Part shown: piece after piece, positions 10,899 through 19,831 of the stretch
Position numbering within the stretch: the first letter of the stretch is position 1
Layout: the number at the start of each line of letters is the position of its first letter
Source: Kosakonia pseudosacchari
Lineage (GTDB): Bacteria; Pseudomonadota; Gammaproteobacteria; Enterobacterales; Enterobacteriaceae
Length of the DNA: 64,000 bases
Direction: 5' to 3'
Assembly: GCF_900184035.1 (NCBI RefSeq)
Contig: NZ_FXWP01000014.1
Coordinates: 62,001-126,000 of the forward strand
Translations under genes and position numbers: made by a program
The notes under the pieces: model-generated
Seen by the model: only the letters and a program-made list of their open reading frames with translations
The model's database searches: none
What the model was told of the DNA's origin: nothing

Positions 10899-11492
10899 AT
10901 GTGTTTTATTACCAGAGCAGCTTTAAATATGGTAAGCAACCCACAGGTTGTTTTTCAGCAAAACAATAATGTGTTAACGCGCTGCGGTTCCACCCCTAAA
11001 CCGCCTGAAAATAATAATACCTGCTGTAAACCAGACGATGGCAAAAACTGTCATAAACCCGATAACGACTGGAATCATTGCAACAAGCCAAACAATGACT
11101 GGAATAACTGCAATAAACCCAGCAACAACTGCCATAAGCCAAATAATAACTGGGATGGTTGCAACCGCCCTGATAATAACTGGAATAGTTGCAATCGACC
11201 AGGCAATAACGGGAATAGCTGTTCCGGTTCAAATAATCACCACCGGCCGGGCAATGACCGAAATGATTGCATTACCGATACGAAATCTATCCTGCGCCAG
11301 TTATCTGATATGTTAGAAAAGCTCTCCAGGCAGGCGGGGCGGGATTTAAAAGCGGCTTCCGGGAGCAATGATCCTTTTGATGTACTGAAAGCCAACCGGT
11401 CGATGTCGAACTATTATTTAAATAACCAGTTTGTCTCGAAAATGATCAGTAAAATGACCAGCAGCGTGGAGCGAATGACCAACCTGCAATAA
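10899..11492 (+). CDS. sctI: SctI inner-rod protein (HrpB position) with a Cys/Asn/Pro-rich repeat
   Basis: The last 70 residues match the SctI/YscI/PrgJ inner-rod pattern: DPFDVLKANRSMSNYYLNNQ, then VSKMISKMTSSVERM near the C-terminus. The position just before sctJ is that of hrpB in Hrp1 clusters. The N-terminal 125 residues are highly unusual: from residue 42 to 124 a ten-residue unit of the form C-N-K/R-P-x-N-N-W-N-x repeats about seven times, and the protein has 12 cysteines. Known inner-rod proteins are about 100-120 residues without cysteine-rich repeats. Total length 197. GGAG precedes the ATG. Confidence 0.7.
   Translation: MCFITRAALNMVSNPQVVFQQNNNVLTRCGSTPKPPENNNTCCKPDDGKNCHKPDNDWNHCNKPNNDWNNCNKPSNNCHKPNNNWDGCNRPDNNWNSCNRPGNNGNSCSGSNNHHRPGNDRNDCITDTKSILRQLSDMLEKLSRQAGRDLKAASGSNDPFDVLKANRSMSNYYLNNQFVSKMISKMTSSVERMTNLQ
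11022..11270 (+). repeat. In-frame 30-bp-type tandem repeat encoding the Cys/Asn/Pro/Trp decapeptide
   Basis: Degenerate tandem units coding for CHKPDNDWNH, CNKPNNDWNN, CNRPDNNWNS and relatives. One unit (CNKPSNN) is three codons shorter, and the last units lose Trp. The DNA repeats keep TGCAA(C/T) and AATAACTGG blocks, which suggests growth by slippage or unequal recombination followed by drift. Confidence 0.85.
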
Positions 11493-11506
11493 CGATAAAA
11501 CCCATT

Positions 11507-12211
11507 ATGTTAATAAGAGCAATTAACGCCATCACCTTGTTATTACTGGTCATCTTCCTCTCCGGGTGCCAGGGTGAACTGGCGTTATATCAGGGGCTTG
11601 CTGAGCCAGCGGCTAACGCCATCGTTGCAGAACTCAAGGACAAAGGTATTGAGGCCGCAAAGCGTTCGGATAAAACGGGTTATTCCGTTTCGATAGCCAT
11701 GTCCGATCTTCCTGAAGCTGTGAAAATATTACATTCCGCAGGATTGCCCTCCCAGAGCTATGTTAGCCTGGGAGATGTTTTTCGTAAGGAAGGGATGATT
11801 TCGTCACCGCTTGAAGAACGCGTGCGGTATATTTACGCCTTATCTCAGGAACTTGAGTTTACGTTATCGCAAATCGATGGCGTTATTATGGCAAGGGTTC
11901 ATATTGTTCTGCCGGAACGTATCTCAGCGGGCGAGCCAATACAACCCGCCTCAGCAGCGGTATTTATTAAATATAACCGGGATATTCGTGTGGAAAAATT
12001 ACAGCCCGTTATCAGGCGAATGGCGCTCAGCAGTATTCCGGGAATGGTGGATGCCGATGATAAAAAATTGTCTATTTCTTTTATCCCCGCAGAAGAATAT
12101 AAAGCGCAAGGTGTTGCGCCGGAAAATAGAAAGCCAAACACCATGATATTGTATTTTCTGGGTGGTCTCTGCTTACTTGCGTCGCTTTATTTCTTTATAC
12201 AGAAAAAATGA
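11507..12211 (+). CDS. sctJ: T3SS inner-membrane ring lipoprotein SctJ (HrcJ)
   Basis: Lipoprotein of the inner-membrane/periplasmic ring of the T3SS basal body, 234 residues. A signal peptide ends in the lipobox LSGC near residue 21. The body has the YscJ/FliF ring-building pattern, including AGLPSQSYVSLGDVF, LEFTLSQIDGV and ARVHIVLPE. A C-terminal transmembrane helix (about 212-230) ends in a QKK tail. It follows sctI by 14 bases. The ribosome site is weak, so translation may be coupled to sctI. Confidence 0.93.
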   Translation: MLIRAINAITLLLLVIFLSGCQGELALYQGLAEPAANAIVAELKDKGIEAAKRSDKTGYSVSIAMSDLPEAVKILHSAGLPSQSYVSLGDVFRKEGMISSPLEERVRYIYALSQELEFTLSQIDGVIMARVHIVLPERISAGEPIQPASAAVFIKYNRDIRVEKLQPVIRRMALSSIPGMVDADDKKLSISFIPAEEYKAQGVAPENRKPNTMILYFLGGLCLLASLYFFIQKK

Positions 12212-12236
12212 CATCAATTTCATTAAAGGGATTTTC

Positions 12237-12788
12237 ATGCTGCGATGGATTCACTGGTGGCGCAATGGCTGGCGCCATAAACGTCATCACAGTTGGCCAT
12301 TGCCGGAAGAGTTGCACCTTATCCACGCGGTTATCACTTATGCTGAAACACACCAAAGGCTCTGGATTGATAACCTTTTTGGTGTCAAACCTACGGCGAT
12401 TCCTGAACCCACAGAGGCGTTTATTAACGTCATTGAGCTATTACAACACCAGCGCGTTTTATTATTTGAAGCCCTTTTTTGTGTCTGCGTGGCTGGTCCA
12501 TCATCGGTCTATCATTTTTTGTCTCCAGATGCTCAGCAATGGTGTCGCCGGTTGGCTATGGGGTTAAAACCAGGGCTATGGATGCCACCTCTCTCCTCCG
12601 ATCCGGAAATTACCGGAATCATCTTGCTTCGTGGCTGGGTTGGCGAGCCTGTCTGGTCGCGAATGCGCTTTTCTTTGCCAAAAGAGAACGTTGAAGTGGT
12701 CGAACACCAGGCCGCTATCACCCTTGCGCCACAAAAACTTTCCGCGCTGTGGATGGCGGTTATCGCCTGGATGCAGCGCGAACGCTAA
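12237..12788 (+). CDS. sctK: T3SS sorting-platform protein SctK (HrpD position)
   Basis: Predicted cytoplasmic component of the sorting platform that links SctD to SctQ. 183 residues from ATG 12237, which has AAGGGA upstream; the longer open frame from 12162 overlaps sctJ. Similarity to the family is weak, but position between sctJ and sctL, size and features such as PDAQQWCRRLAMGLKPG fit SctK/HrpD. The Trp-rich N-terminus (WIHWWRNGW) is unusual. Confidence 0.65.
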   Translation: MLRWIHWWRNGWRHKRHHSWPLPEELHLIHAVITYAETHQRLWIDNLFGVKPTAIPEPTEAFINVIELLQHQRVLLFEALFCVCVAGPSSVYHFLSPDAQQWCRRLAMGLKPGLWMPPLSSDPEITGIILLRGWVGEPVWSRMRFSLPKENVEVVEHQAAITLAPQKLSALWMAVIAWMQRER

Positions 12789-12801
12789 CGGGAAAACAGC
12801 C

Positions 12802-13434
12802 ATGCTGACAATGCATAAAATCAGCCCGCTCGCCGGTATTTCGCTGGTGCGACAACCGGTGATCCGCAAAGAGGATGTCGGCAACTTTTGCTTGTCCGAC
12901 GCGGTAATTGATAACGCGCATCTTCGCGCGAGGGAGGTAATAAAACAGGCGCAACTCGCCGCAGAACAGCTTCGTCAACAGGCCTATGAAGAGGTATCGA
13001 CAGCGCTGTGGGCGCAGGCACGGGTTATCCTTGATGACTGGGAAAAAGAACGTGAAGAGATGCGCCGGTGTATCGTCGACGCTGCAAAAGCGTTGCTGGC
13101 GCAGGCCCTGGAACTCGCGTTTGCCAAAAAGCCTGCCAGAGCCCGCCTCGAAGCCTTACTTAACCAATTGAAAAAGCACACAGAAACAAGCAGCGCAGCA
13201 CGGTTACTCGTTAATCCCCGGCAATATGCGCAAGCTGCGGACTATTTAGCACAACATGCCGATCTGCGCTGGTCGCTGGTAAGCGATAGTCAGCAGGCCA
13301 AAGATGAGGTGTGTCTGAAAAGCACTCACGGCAGTTTTACCCTGAGTTGGCAGACATTCAGTGAGAGTTTTATCGCGGCTATCAACGCGGGTGTTCCGCC
13401 AGACGATCCGCAGATGGATAACGCTATGAAATAA
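12802..13434 (+). CDS. sctL: T3SS stator protein SctL (HrpE)
   Basis: Cytoplasmic stator that connects the SctN ATPase to the sorting platform; FliH/YscL relative of 210 residues. The N-terminus MLTMHKISPL is followed by a long helical stretch (about 45-120) with AREVIKQAQLAAEQLRQQAY, the heptad-rich segment typical of the family. The downstream FliH-like domain ends with SFTLSWQTFSESFIAAI. It lies 13 bases after sctK and closes the plus-strand block; a perfect terminator hairpin follows at once. Confidence 0.85.
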   Translation: MLTMHKISPLAGISLVRQPVIRKEDVGNFCLSDAVIDNAHLRAREVIKQAQLAAEQLRQQAYEEVSTALWAQARVILDDWEKEREEMRRCIVDAAKALLAQALELAFAKKPARARLEALLNQLKKHTETSSAARLLVNPRQYAQAADYLAQHADLRWSLVSDSQQAKDEVCLKSTHGSFTLSWQTFSESFIAAINAGVPPDDPQMDNAMK

Positions 13435-13435
13435 A

Positions 13436-13464
13436 AGAGCCATTACCGCACGAGTAATGGCTCT
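13436..13464. terminator. Bidirectional hairpin between sctL and effector gene A
   Basis: Perfect 11-bp stem AGAGCCATTAC/GTAATGGCTCT with a 7-base loop, placed between two convergent operons. It would stop transcription from both sides. Confidence 0.8.
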
Positions 13465-13480
13465 GCCAGGCACATCAAGG

Positions 13481-15670
13481 TTAGTAAATTTTGGTGATTT
13501 TATCCGGCGTCACCAGGTTATTGGCCAGATGAACCTCATCGAATGACCAGGCGTAATCGCCAAATCTTTCCAGACGGTTCTTTTCACGCAGCCCGGCGAT
13601 ATAGCCGGGCGGCGTGGTATTCGCCAGCTCCATATAGTGCTCATTATGCTCAACGTTTTCCCGCAGTGAGACACCGGGAATCCCTTTGGCGTCAATTTCA
13701 TAAAGGTGGAAAACGCCGCCAAACTCGCCCCGGCCGAAGCGCTCCGCGCCTTCCCGCGTGCGCGCAACAAACACCACCGGGCCGGACATCATTTTCTCTA
13801 CCCCGGCAAAGTAATTCCCGTCACGAAAGCCTACCTCTTGCGGATCGCCGCGCCGCGCCACGCGATCACTCTTCTCCACCCGGTACAACTTTGTAAAATC
13901 AGCTCGCTCAATGTAACCCCGGTCATTGAGATAGCTTCCCGAAGGCAACTGGATAGTCGGTGCCCATGGGTTAATCGTAATCCCGTTGTCGGCATAAGGA
14001 GAGTGTTCCGCTCCGGACGTCACCACCGACGCGGGGGAGCTGCTTCGTGAACTCAAACCCGAAATGGGGGACTCAGTGCTTCGCGCAGGCGAAGCGCCGA
14101 CAAGCGAGGGGCTTTTGCTCTCCTCCCCAAACAGTGAAGCGCCGGGCGTGCGGGGTAGGCCTGTTGTGGACACCTCTTCTGAAAGCGCGGGTGAGAAGGG
14201 CGACGCCGGTGATGCCGAACGGCTTGCCGTCGCGTCGAATACCGGTGTCGCGGGCGTTGGCGGCAGGCTGCTTTCCAGTGTCACCGGGGAGGAGGCGCGC
14301 GAATCCGGCAGCGATCGCGACAGGCTTAAATCAAGCGGGCGATCGGCTGGCGATACGCTGCCGGACGTTGAGGAGCCGGGTTGCGAATCGACATCCATCG
14401 GCGTCGGGCGGGAAAGTGCGGCATCACGGCGCGCTTCAGCCAGCCCGGCGCGCGGGTTGCCATACATTTGCTGAGCAGGCGCGTTTAAAAATTGGGGGTT
14501 GATCCCGCCCGGCAACCCGCTGCGCTGCCACTCGCCGCCGGCGGATTCCACCGTGAGCACCGGTTTGCGTGTCGCTGGATCGATAATGCGCGCCCGGCCT
14601 TCGGCGGCGCGGAAATCCGGGCTGACTTCGTACACCTGGCTTTCCCCTTCTGCGCCACGGTAACGCAGCAGCCAGCGGTCATTCCCGGCGGCGTCTTTCA
14701 CCTGGTGAATCCCGCCCGCGCCAGCCCGGCTCTCTTTCAGCAGCGCCTCGCCATCCTGCAACGCGTACTGGCGAATATCACCCGCCAGCGAAGGGCGTAG
14801 GCGGTTCACCTCCGTCGCGATACCCGCTTCCGTCCCGGCTTCTTCCGTCAGAATTTCTTCCGGGGCGCTGCGCATTCCGGCAAGCGCTGCGCCTTCGCTG
14901 GTCAGAGCTTCCTCGCTGAAGAGTTCTGCCATCGCACCGGCGTCGGCGGCCAGACCGTCCAGCACCAGCAGCGTGCCGATATCCTTCATAAACAGCTCAG
15001 CGTTCGACGGTTCATTCTGTTCGGTACGCAGCGGCTCTCCGACAAAATGGCGCAGCGCCTGCACCTTATCCTGGTCGCTGTAGTGCGCCAGCGCCTTGCC
15101 TTCCAGACCCGGAACAGCGTCCTGGGTGTTGGTTTTATACTGCGCGCCGGTGTTGATTTGCTGGTCGAAAAAATCCCGCGCCGCCGCCACCAGCAGTGTC
15201 GGTTCCCGCGCGTTGCCCTGCGCATCAAAATGCGTCCTGGCGCTGGCGGCATACTGCCCGCGAACGCTATCCTGCAAATCCGCCAGTGCCCGGGGCTGTT
15301 TGTACCAGTCGGCGGGCAGATCAGCCGGATCGTGAATGCCCGCCGCCGCAAGGCCGTAAGCGAGGAGGGATTTTCGCGCCTCGTAAGGCGCGCCATAGGA
15401 GGCGGTAAAACCGGATTCACTGCTCTGGCCTTCGCGCTGGCGGATCATCTGCCCGGCAATCTGTTTTTCCAGCGTCGGGTAACCCTCACCGCGTGCATCG
15501 GCGGTAAAACGCAGGGTGCGAACATCAGGGCGCACGACACGGTCATCATTATTATTTCCTGGCCCGGTATATAACGAGCCGGTGGGGATTTCGCGTTTGT
15601 TTTTGGCGGAAGTTTCCTCGCGGATTATTGGCTGGGGAAAAACAGGAATTGATACAGGATCGATTTTCAT
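13481..15670 (-). CDS. Putative T3SS effector A: shared N-terminal module plus pertussis-toxin-like ART domain
   Basis: 729 residues from ATG 15670 (AGAGG upstream). Residues about 25-410 match effector B closely: SLYTGPGNNNDDR, ASYGAPYEARKSLLAYGLAA, AARDFFDQQINTGAQYKTNT. A Ser/Pro-rich linker (about 425-575) follows. The last 137 residues read like a pertussis/cholera-type mono-ADP-ribosyltransferase: LYRVEKSDR (Arg597), VVFVARTREGAERFG at the STS position and FDEVHLANNLVTPDKITKI, which lines up with the Glu block of pertussis S1 (Glu712). The usual STS reads ART here. No Sec signal is seen. Location in the sctC operon supports T3SS export. Target unknown. Confidence 0.65.
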   Translation of the reverse strand: MKIDPVSIPVFPQPIIREETSAKNKREIPTGSLYTGPGNNNDDRVVRPDVRTLRFTADARGEGYPTLEKQIAGQMIRQREGQSSESGFTASYGAPYEARKSLLAYGLAAAGIHDPADLPADWYKQPRALADLQDSVRGQYAASARTHFDAQGNAREPTLLVAAARDFFDQQINTGAQYKTNTQDAVPGLEGKALAHYSDQDKVQALRHFVGEPLRTEQNEPSNAELFMKDIGTLLVLDGLAADAGAMAELFSEEALTSEGAALAGMRSAPEEILTEEAGTEAGIATEVNRLRPSLAGDIRQYALQDGEALLKESRAGAGGIHQVKDAAGNDRWLLRYRGAEGESQVYEVSPDFRAAEGRARIIDPATRKPVLTVESAGGEWQRSGLPGGINPQFLNAPAQQMYGNPRAGLAEARRDAALSRPTPMDVDSQPGSSTSGSVSPADRPLDLSLSRSLPDSRASSPVTLESSLPPTPATPVFDATASRSASPASPFSPALSEEVSTTGLPRTPGASLFGEESKSPSLVGASPARSTESPISGLSSRSSSPASVVTSGAEHSPYADNGITINPWAPTIQLPSGSYLNDRGYIERADFTKLYRVEKSDRVARRGDPQEVGFRDGNYFAGVEKMMSGPVVFVARTREGAERFGRGEFGGVFHLYEIDAKGIPGVSLRENVEHNEHYMELANTTPPGYIAGLREKNRLERFGDYAWSFDEVHLANNLVTPDKITKIY

Positions 15671-15721
15671 AACCACCTCTTTTGCACAAATAAAAAAGAT
15701 GTCGTACTACAGGTCGTCAAA

Positions 15722-17833
15722 TTAATGACGCATACCTAATTTTTTCAGGAATGGCACGTCGACGGCGGGTAACTCAATATTTCCGGAAAAAATATTCTTA
15801 ATATCATGCCTGAAAGGGTGTTCTGCATCTTTCAATCTGACAATGGTTATGGGATCACGTGATGCATTACCTTCGAGGGCGTGAATTTCTTTAACTTTTA
15901 AAGGCGTGTTGGGGTTAACTAAAATATGGTCTGGCAGCATGCCTCCGGCCGCCATTTTTTTTGGCGTTGTGCGGTCTAAAATAAAAAGTACTTTGTCGGT
16001 AGATTGCTTTTCAAATTGTCCAGTCCAGGTTTCAAGCCAGTTTATTGAATTCTGTGGTAATGCGGACGCGGACATAAATCCTGCGTCCGTCACCACATCG
16101 TTGACTTTTATTTTATTACCGTACGTACCTGCGGGAACGGTCGCCGCCCGATATGCGGGTGCGTCATAATCATTCAGTTTTGCTACGGCTGCTTTTAATT
16201 CCGTTGCCAGTGTTTCCCCTTCGGCGGAGGGGCTAATATGCCGCAGATGATTATTTATCGTGCGATAAGTTCCATCGCCTCCTTCAATATATTCCGCAAG
16301 AATACTTGACTCTTGCCTGTTTTTTATCGAATTCAAATGCAGAAGTGTTTTTTCATCGGCCGCTTTCTCTTTTGGCGTCCTGGCCCGGAATTGCCCCTCA
16401 TCAGGCCTCATATATAACTCGCGAAGCTCTTCGCTGACCGGTGAAAATTTTTCCGGGCGCGCAGAAGTAAGCGCACTGCCGCCGGAGGTTCCGGCTGACG
16501 CAGTAAGGCTGGTTTGCGGTTCGGTATTGGTACGCAGTTTGACCCCACCGGGCAATGCGCTGCGCTGCCACTCGCCATTGCCCGACTGCACCGTCAGTAC
16601 CGACTGGCGGGTCTGCGGGTCGATAATGCGCGCCCGGCCTTCGCTTGGCCGAAAATCCTGCCCGACTTCGTACACCTTGCTTTCACCAGTTCCCTCGCGG
16701 TAGCGCAGCAGCCAACGGTCATTTCCGGCCGCGTCCTTCACCTGATGAATCCCCCCGATGCTGGCGCGGCTCTCCTTCAGTAGCGCCTCGCCATCCTTCA
16801 CGGCGTACTGGCTGATATCGCCCGCCAGCGACGGGCGCAGCCGGTTTACTATTGTCGCTCCGGTTTCTCCGGCCGCTGCGATCTCTGCCGCGGTGGTTTC
16901 CCCTGCCAGTGCGCCCCTGGCGGCTCCGGCTGTTGCTGCCCGGGCTTCACTGGCCACTGCCATCTCTGTACCGGTTGCGCCGGCCATCGTCACACCGGCT
17001 TCCCCGGCAGCCGCCTGCTCAGGGGCGTTGCGCAGCGTAGCCAGCGCGCTCCGGCCTTCCGTGGTCACCGCTTTTTCAGTGAAAAACTCCGCCATCGCCC
17101 CCGCTTCTGCGGCAATGCCGTCAAGCACCAGCAGCGCGCCGATATCTTTCATCACCAGCTCAGCGTTGGTGGGTTCATTCTGCTCGGTGCGCAGCGGTTG
17201 CCCGGCAAAATGGCGCAGCGACTGCACCTTATCGCGATCGCTGTACTGCGCCAGCGCCTTGCCTTCGAGCCCCGGAACGTCGTCGTAGGTATTGGTTTTG
17301 TACTGCGCGCCGGTATTGATCTGCTGGTCGAAAAAATCCCGCGCCGCCGCCACCAGCAAGGAAGGCGTGCGCGTGTTGCCCTGCGCGTCATAGTGCGCCT
17401 GTGGGGAGGCGGCATACTGCTCGCGGACTTTATCCAGCAGTGCTGCCGTTTGTGTGCGCCCGCCATCGGGCAGGCCGGCCGGATCGTGAATGCCCGCCGC
17501 CGCAAGGCCGTAAGCGAGGAGGGATTTTCGCGCCTCGTAAGGCGCGCCGTAGGAGGCGGTAAAGCCGGATTCGCTGGTCTGCCCTTCGCACAGGCGGATC
17601 ATCTGCCCGGCAATCTGTTTCTCAATGGAGGGATAGCCTTCACCACGTGAGTCGGGAGTAAACACCAGCGAGCGGGCATCCGGGCGGACAGGGCGGTCGT
17701 CGTTATTATTTTGCGGGCCGGTATATAACGAGCCGGTAGGAATTTCACGGCGATTTCTTTTCTCAATTACCGGATTTTGTCCGTTTTCTACCGACGTACT
17801 AATAATGGTAGGTGGTAATGGGTTTATTTTCAT
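15722..17833 (-). CDS. Putative T3SS effector B: shared N-terminal module plus exoenzyme-like ART domain
   Basis: 703 residues; GGAG before the ATG. The module shared with effector A spans about 30-440 and includes an Ala-rich insertion of about 35 residues (near 285-330) absent from A. The C-terminal 215 residues resemble the ADP-ribosyltransferase exoenzyme family: YRTINNHLRH, APAYRAATVP (Arg562), DAGFMSAS at the STS position (Ser588) and KVLFILD. Where catalytic ExE is expected, before ILVNPNTPLKV, the residues are Pro-Asp-His (634-636), so activity may be lost or altered. The gene ends 51 bases before effector A. 71 bases of DNA (17478-17548) are identical to 15324-15394. Confidence 0.65.
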   Translation of the reverse strand: MKINPLPPTIISTSVENGQNPVIEKRNRREIPTGSLYTGPQNNNDDRPVRPDARSLVFTPDSRGEGYPSIEKQIAGQMIRLCEGQTSESGFTASYGAPYEARKSLLAYGLAAAGIHDPAGLPDGGRTQTAALLDKVREQYAASPQAHYDAQGNTRTPSLLVAAARDFFDQQINTGAQYKTNTYDDVPGLEGKALAQYSDRDKVQSLRHFAGQPLRTEQNEPTNAELVMKDIGALLVLDGIAAEAGAMAEFFTEKAVTTEGRSALATLRNAPEQAAAGEAGVTMAGATGTEMAVASEARAATAGAARGALAGETTAAEIAAAGETGATIVNRLRPSLAGDISQYAVKDGEALLKESRASIGGIHQVKDAAGNDRWLLRYREGTGESKVYEVGQDFRPSEGRARIIDPQTRQSVLTVQSGNGEWQRSALPGGVKLRTNTEPQTSLTASAGTSGGSALTSARPEKFSPVSEELRELYMRPDEGQFRARTPKEKAADEKTLLHLNSIKNRQESSILAEYIEGGDGTYRTINNHLRHISPSAEGETLATELKAAVAKLNDYDAPAYRAATVPAGTYGNKIKVNDVVTDAGFMSASALPQNSINWLETWTGQFEKQSTDKVLFILDRTTPKKMAAGGMLPDHILVNPNTPLKVKEIHALEGNASRDPITIVRLKDAEHPFRHDIKNIFSGNIELPAVDVPFLKKLGMRH

Positions 17834-17864
17834 CGCAGGGCTCCTTCACGATCTTTGAACGCGT

Positions 17865-19814
17865 TTATTTCTCTGTTTCGGTCTTTCTGGCTATATAAAC
17901 TTCGATATAAGCGCCGGGTGATATAGGCGCGTTGGGGTAAGGAACGATCATGAGATTTTCATCGTTATCACAATCGGCATCATGAAATAAAACCGGCTGC
18001 TGCCCCGCGTTTTTTATTAATGATGAAGAGAGGGTATATTCCTGCGTTGCCAGTGATTTAACGTTTCCAGCCAGAACGGTAAGTGGCCAGTTAATATCGC
18101 AGACGTCCTCGATGGTTATATCATCGATAGCGGGCGATGAACCGGGTGAAATCGTGCCGCTGGATAGCCTGGTGATATCCTCGAAGATCTGCTTATACAT
18201 TTTTTTAGAAAACGAACTGCCATATTCTGAGGCGGTTTTTATTACCCTGCTTTTTTCTTTGTTGGCCTCTTTTTGGATGATTTTCGGCGTGATGATAATA
18301 AACCGCTGCCGATTGTCACTTTCCCGCAAGTTAACGCCGGTATGTTTTTTTTCATGTACAGATAAACCGCCAATAATTAAAGAATCACCCTCATCGACCG
18401 TGACCAGCGTGCTGAGATTACCCGTCTTATTGTTATCTTCCGGCGCTGGCGTTGTCCCTTTGTTATACATATTAATTTTAATCTGTAACGCTTCCTGTTT
18501 ATCGCTGGCGATAACGCGGGGTGTGATTTGCAATACCGTACCGTTGGACGCAGCAGAGAGCGGCTCATCTTTTTCCGCTTGTCGGTTTTGATGGCTAAAA
18601 TTAAAGACTGCGGGAAAATTCTCCATCGTGATCAGTGAGGGGCGAGCGGTTAAAGACGCGCCGCCTTGTTCGACAATCTTTTGAATTTCAGCCTGAAATT
18701 TTTTCATCTCCTGTGCGTTAAGCACAGATTTGTTGCCGTTAATAACCGCTTCGTAAACGCTGCCTCTGCGGCTTAACCGTTTTTCCGGCATGCCGGTATT
18801 GAGGATCTGGCGGTTATCCATGTCGATAACCAGGATGTCGATGGCCACCGATCTCAGTGGAACATCGAGCTTTTCAATAAGCTGCGCATACTCACTCCTT
18901 TTGGCCGGATTATCCTGAATGAGGATGGCATTGCTGCGTGTACTGACCACGATTTTCGGCTTGTCATCGGTCGACGCGGGCAGTGCAGGCGCCAGTGAAA
19001 CGCGATCCGCCAGCGCTGAAAATGACGCGCCTAATCGGTTAGTCAACGGGTTTTTGTCATCACTGAGATCAAGCGCCCCTGGATAATTGTACCGCTGCAG
19101 TTGGGGCGCTGATTTTTTGGTATCTAATAGCTGCGATAATATTGTTCCGACGCCCGGAATGGTGATCTGTTCATTTTGATATTCAACCCGGATATCGGCC
19201 GCTTCCGCGAAACGTAAAGGAAAGAACATGGTTTCAAAAGCGCCCTCTTTGTTTTTACTGGTATCAGGCTGCTCGGCAAACATTTTTATCAGGTTGACAT
19301 ATTCGGTTGGCCCGCTTACCAATATTTCAGCACTCTCCGGCAATTCTCCCCAGCCAAATCGCTTATCCAGCAGGCCAATATCCGTTAAGGCCTTTTTAAG
19401 GCTATCAATCGACTCATCAGACACTTTAATCTTTAGCGATTGCTGATCCGTTTTGCTGCTGACGTATAATTTATCCTCGAAAACAAACCACTGAAGATTA
19501 TATTCAAGCGCCAGGCGTTCAAGAAACTGCTGCGCCGTCGTCGCGCGTAGTTTATTTTTTACCTCTGCCGCAATTTTTGGGTCTATAACCAAACGTAGCG
19601 AAAAGACATGAGCAAAATCTTCCAGCACTTTATTTAGCGGTGCAGGTGTGTTTTGGTAAGAGAATTCACCACTGTTTAATAGGGCGGGCACAGCCGCCAC
19701 GGCGTGTTGATGTATAAAAACTGTTAATAATATCAGGGCTAGCGTTGCGCATCGTTTAGATAATCTGGCGCAATGCGAAACAGGCGAATAAAAAATACGC
19801 CAGTATAATTTCAT
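17865..19814 (-). CDS. sctC: T3SS outer-membrane secretin SctC (HrcC)
   Basis: Forms the outer-membrane ring of the T3SS. 649 residues from ATG 19814 (AGGTGA upstream; a GTG three codons earlier is less likely). A hydrophobic signal segment lies at about 20-44. N-terminal secretin domains include FSYQNTPAPLNKVLEDFA. The C-terminal secretin domain has GGASLTARPSLITMENFPAVF and TLVTVDEGDSLIIGGL with RFIIITPKII. Residues about 560-649 form an extra Cys-containing tail, as in HrcC proteins. It lies 17 bases after the HrpF-like gene. Confidence 0.93.
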   Translation of the reverse strand: MKLYWRIFYSPVSHCARLSKRCATLALILLTVFIHQHAVAAVPALLNSGEFSYQNTPAPLNKVLEDFAHVFSLRLVIDPKIAAEVKNKLRATTAQQFLERLALEYNLQWFVFEDKLYVSSKTDQQSLKIKVSDESIDSLKKALTDIGLLDKRFGWGELPESAEILVSGPTEYVNLIKMFAEQPDTSKNKEGAFETMFFPLRFAEAADIRVEYQNEQITIPGVGTILSQLLDTKKSAPQLQRYNYPGALDLSDDKNPLTNRLGASFSALADRVSLAPALPASTDDKPKIVVSTRSNAILIQDNPAKRSEYAQLIEKLDVPLRSVAIDILVIDMDNRQILNTGMPEKRLSRRGSVYEAVINGNKSVLNAQEMKKFQAEIQKIVEQGGASLTARPSLITMENFPAVFNFSHQNRQAEKDEPLSAASNGTVLQITPRVIASDKQEALQIKINMYNKGTTPAPEDNNKTGNLSTLVTVDEGDSLIIGGLSVHEKKHTGVNLRESDNRQRFIIITPKIIQKEANKEKSRVIKTASEYGSSFSKKMYKQIFEDITRLSSGTISPGSSPAIDDITIEDVCDINWPLTVLAGNVKSLATQEYTLSSSLIKNAGQQPVLFHDADCDNDENLMIVPYPNAPISPGAYIEVYIARKTETEK

Positions 19815-19831
19815 ACATGTCACCTGTTAGT

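Noticed and set aside
11038-11316. Ile/Thr-rich alternative frame across the sctI repeat
   Set aside because: It is only the repeat read in another frame. The frame with the SctI C-terminus and a good ribosome site is the real one.
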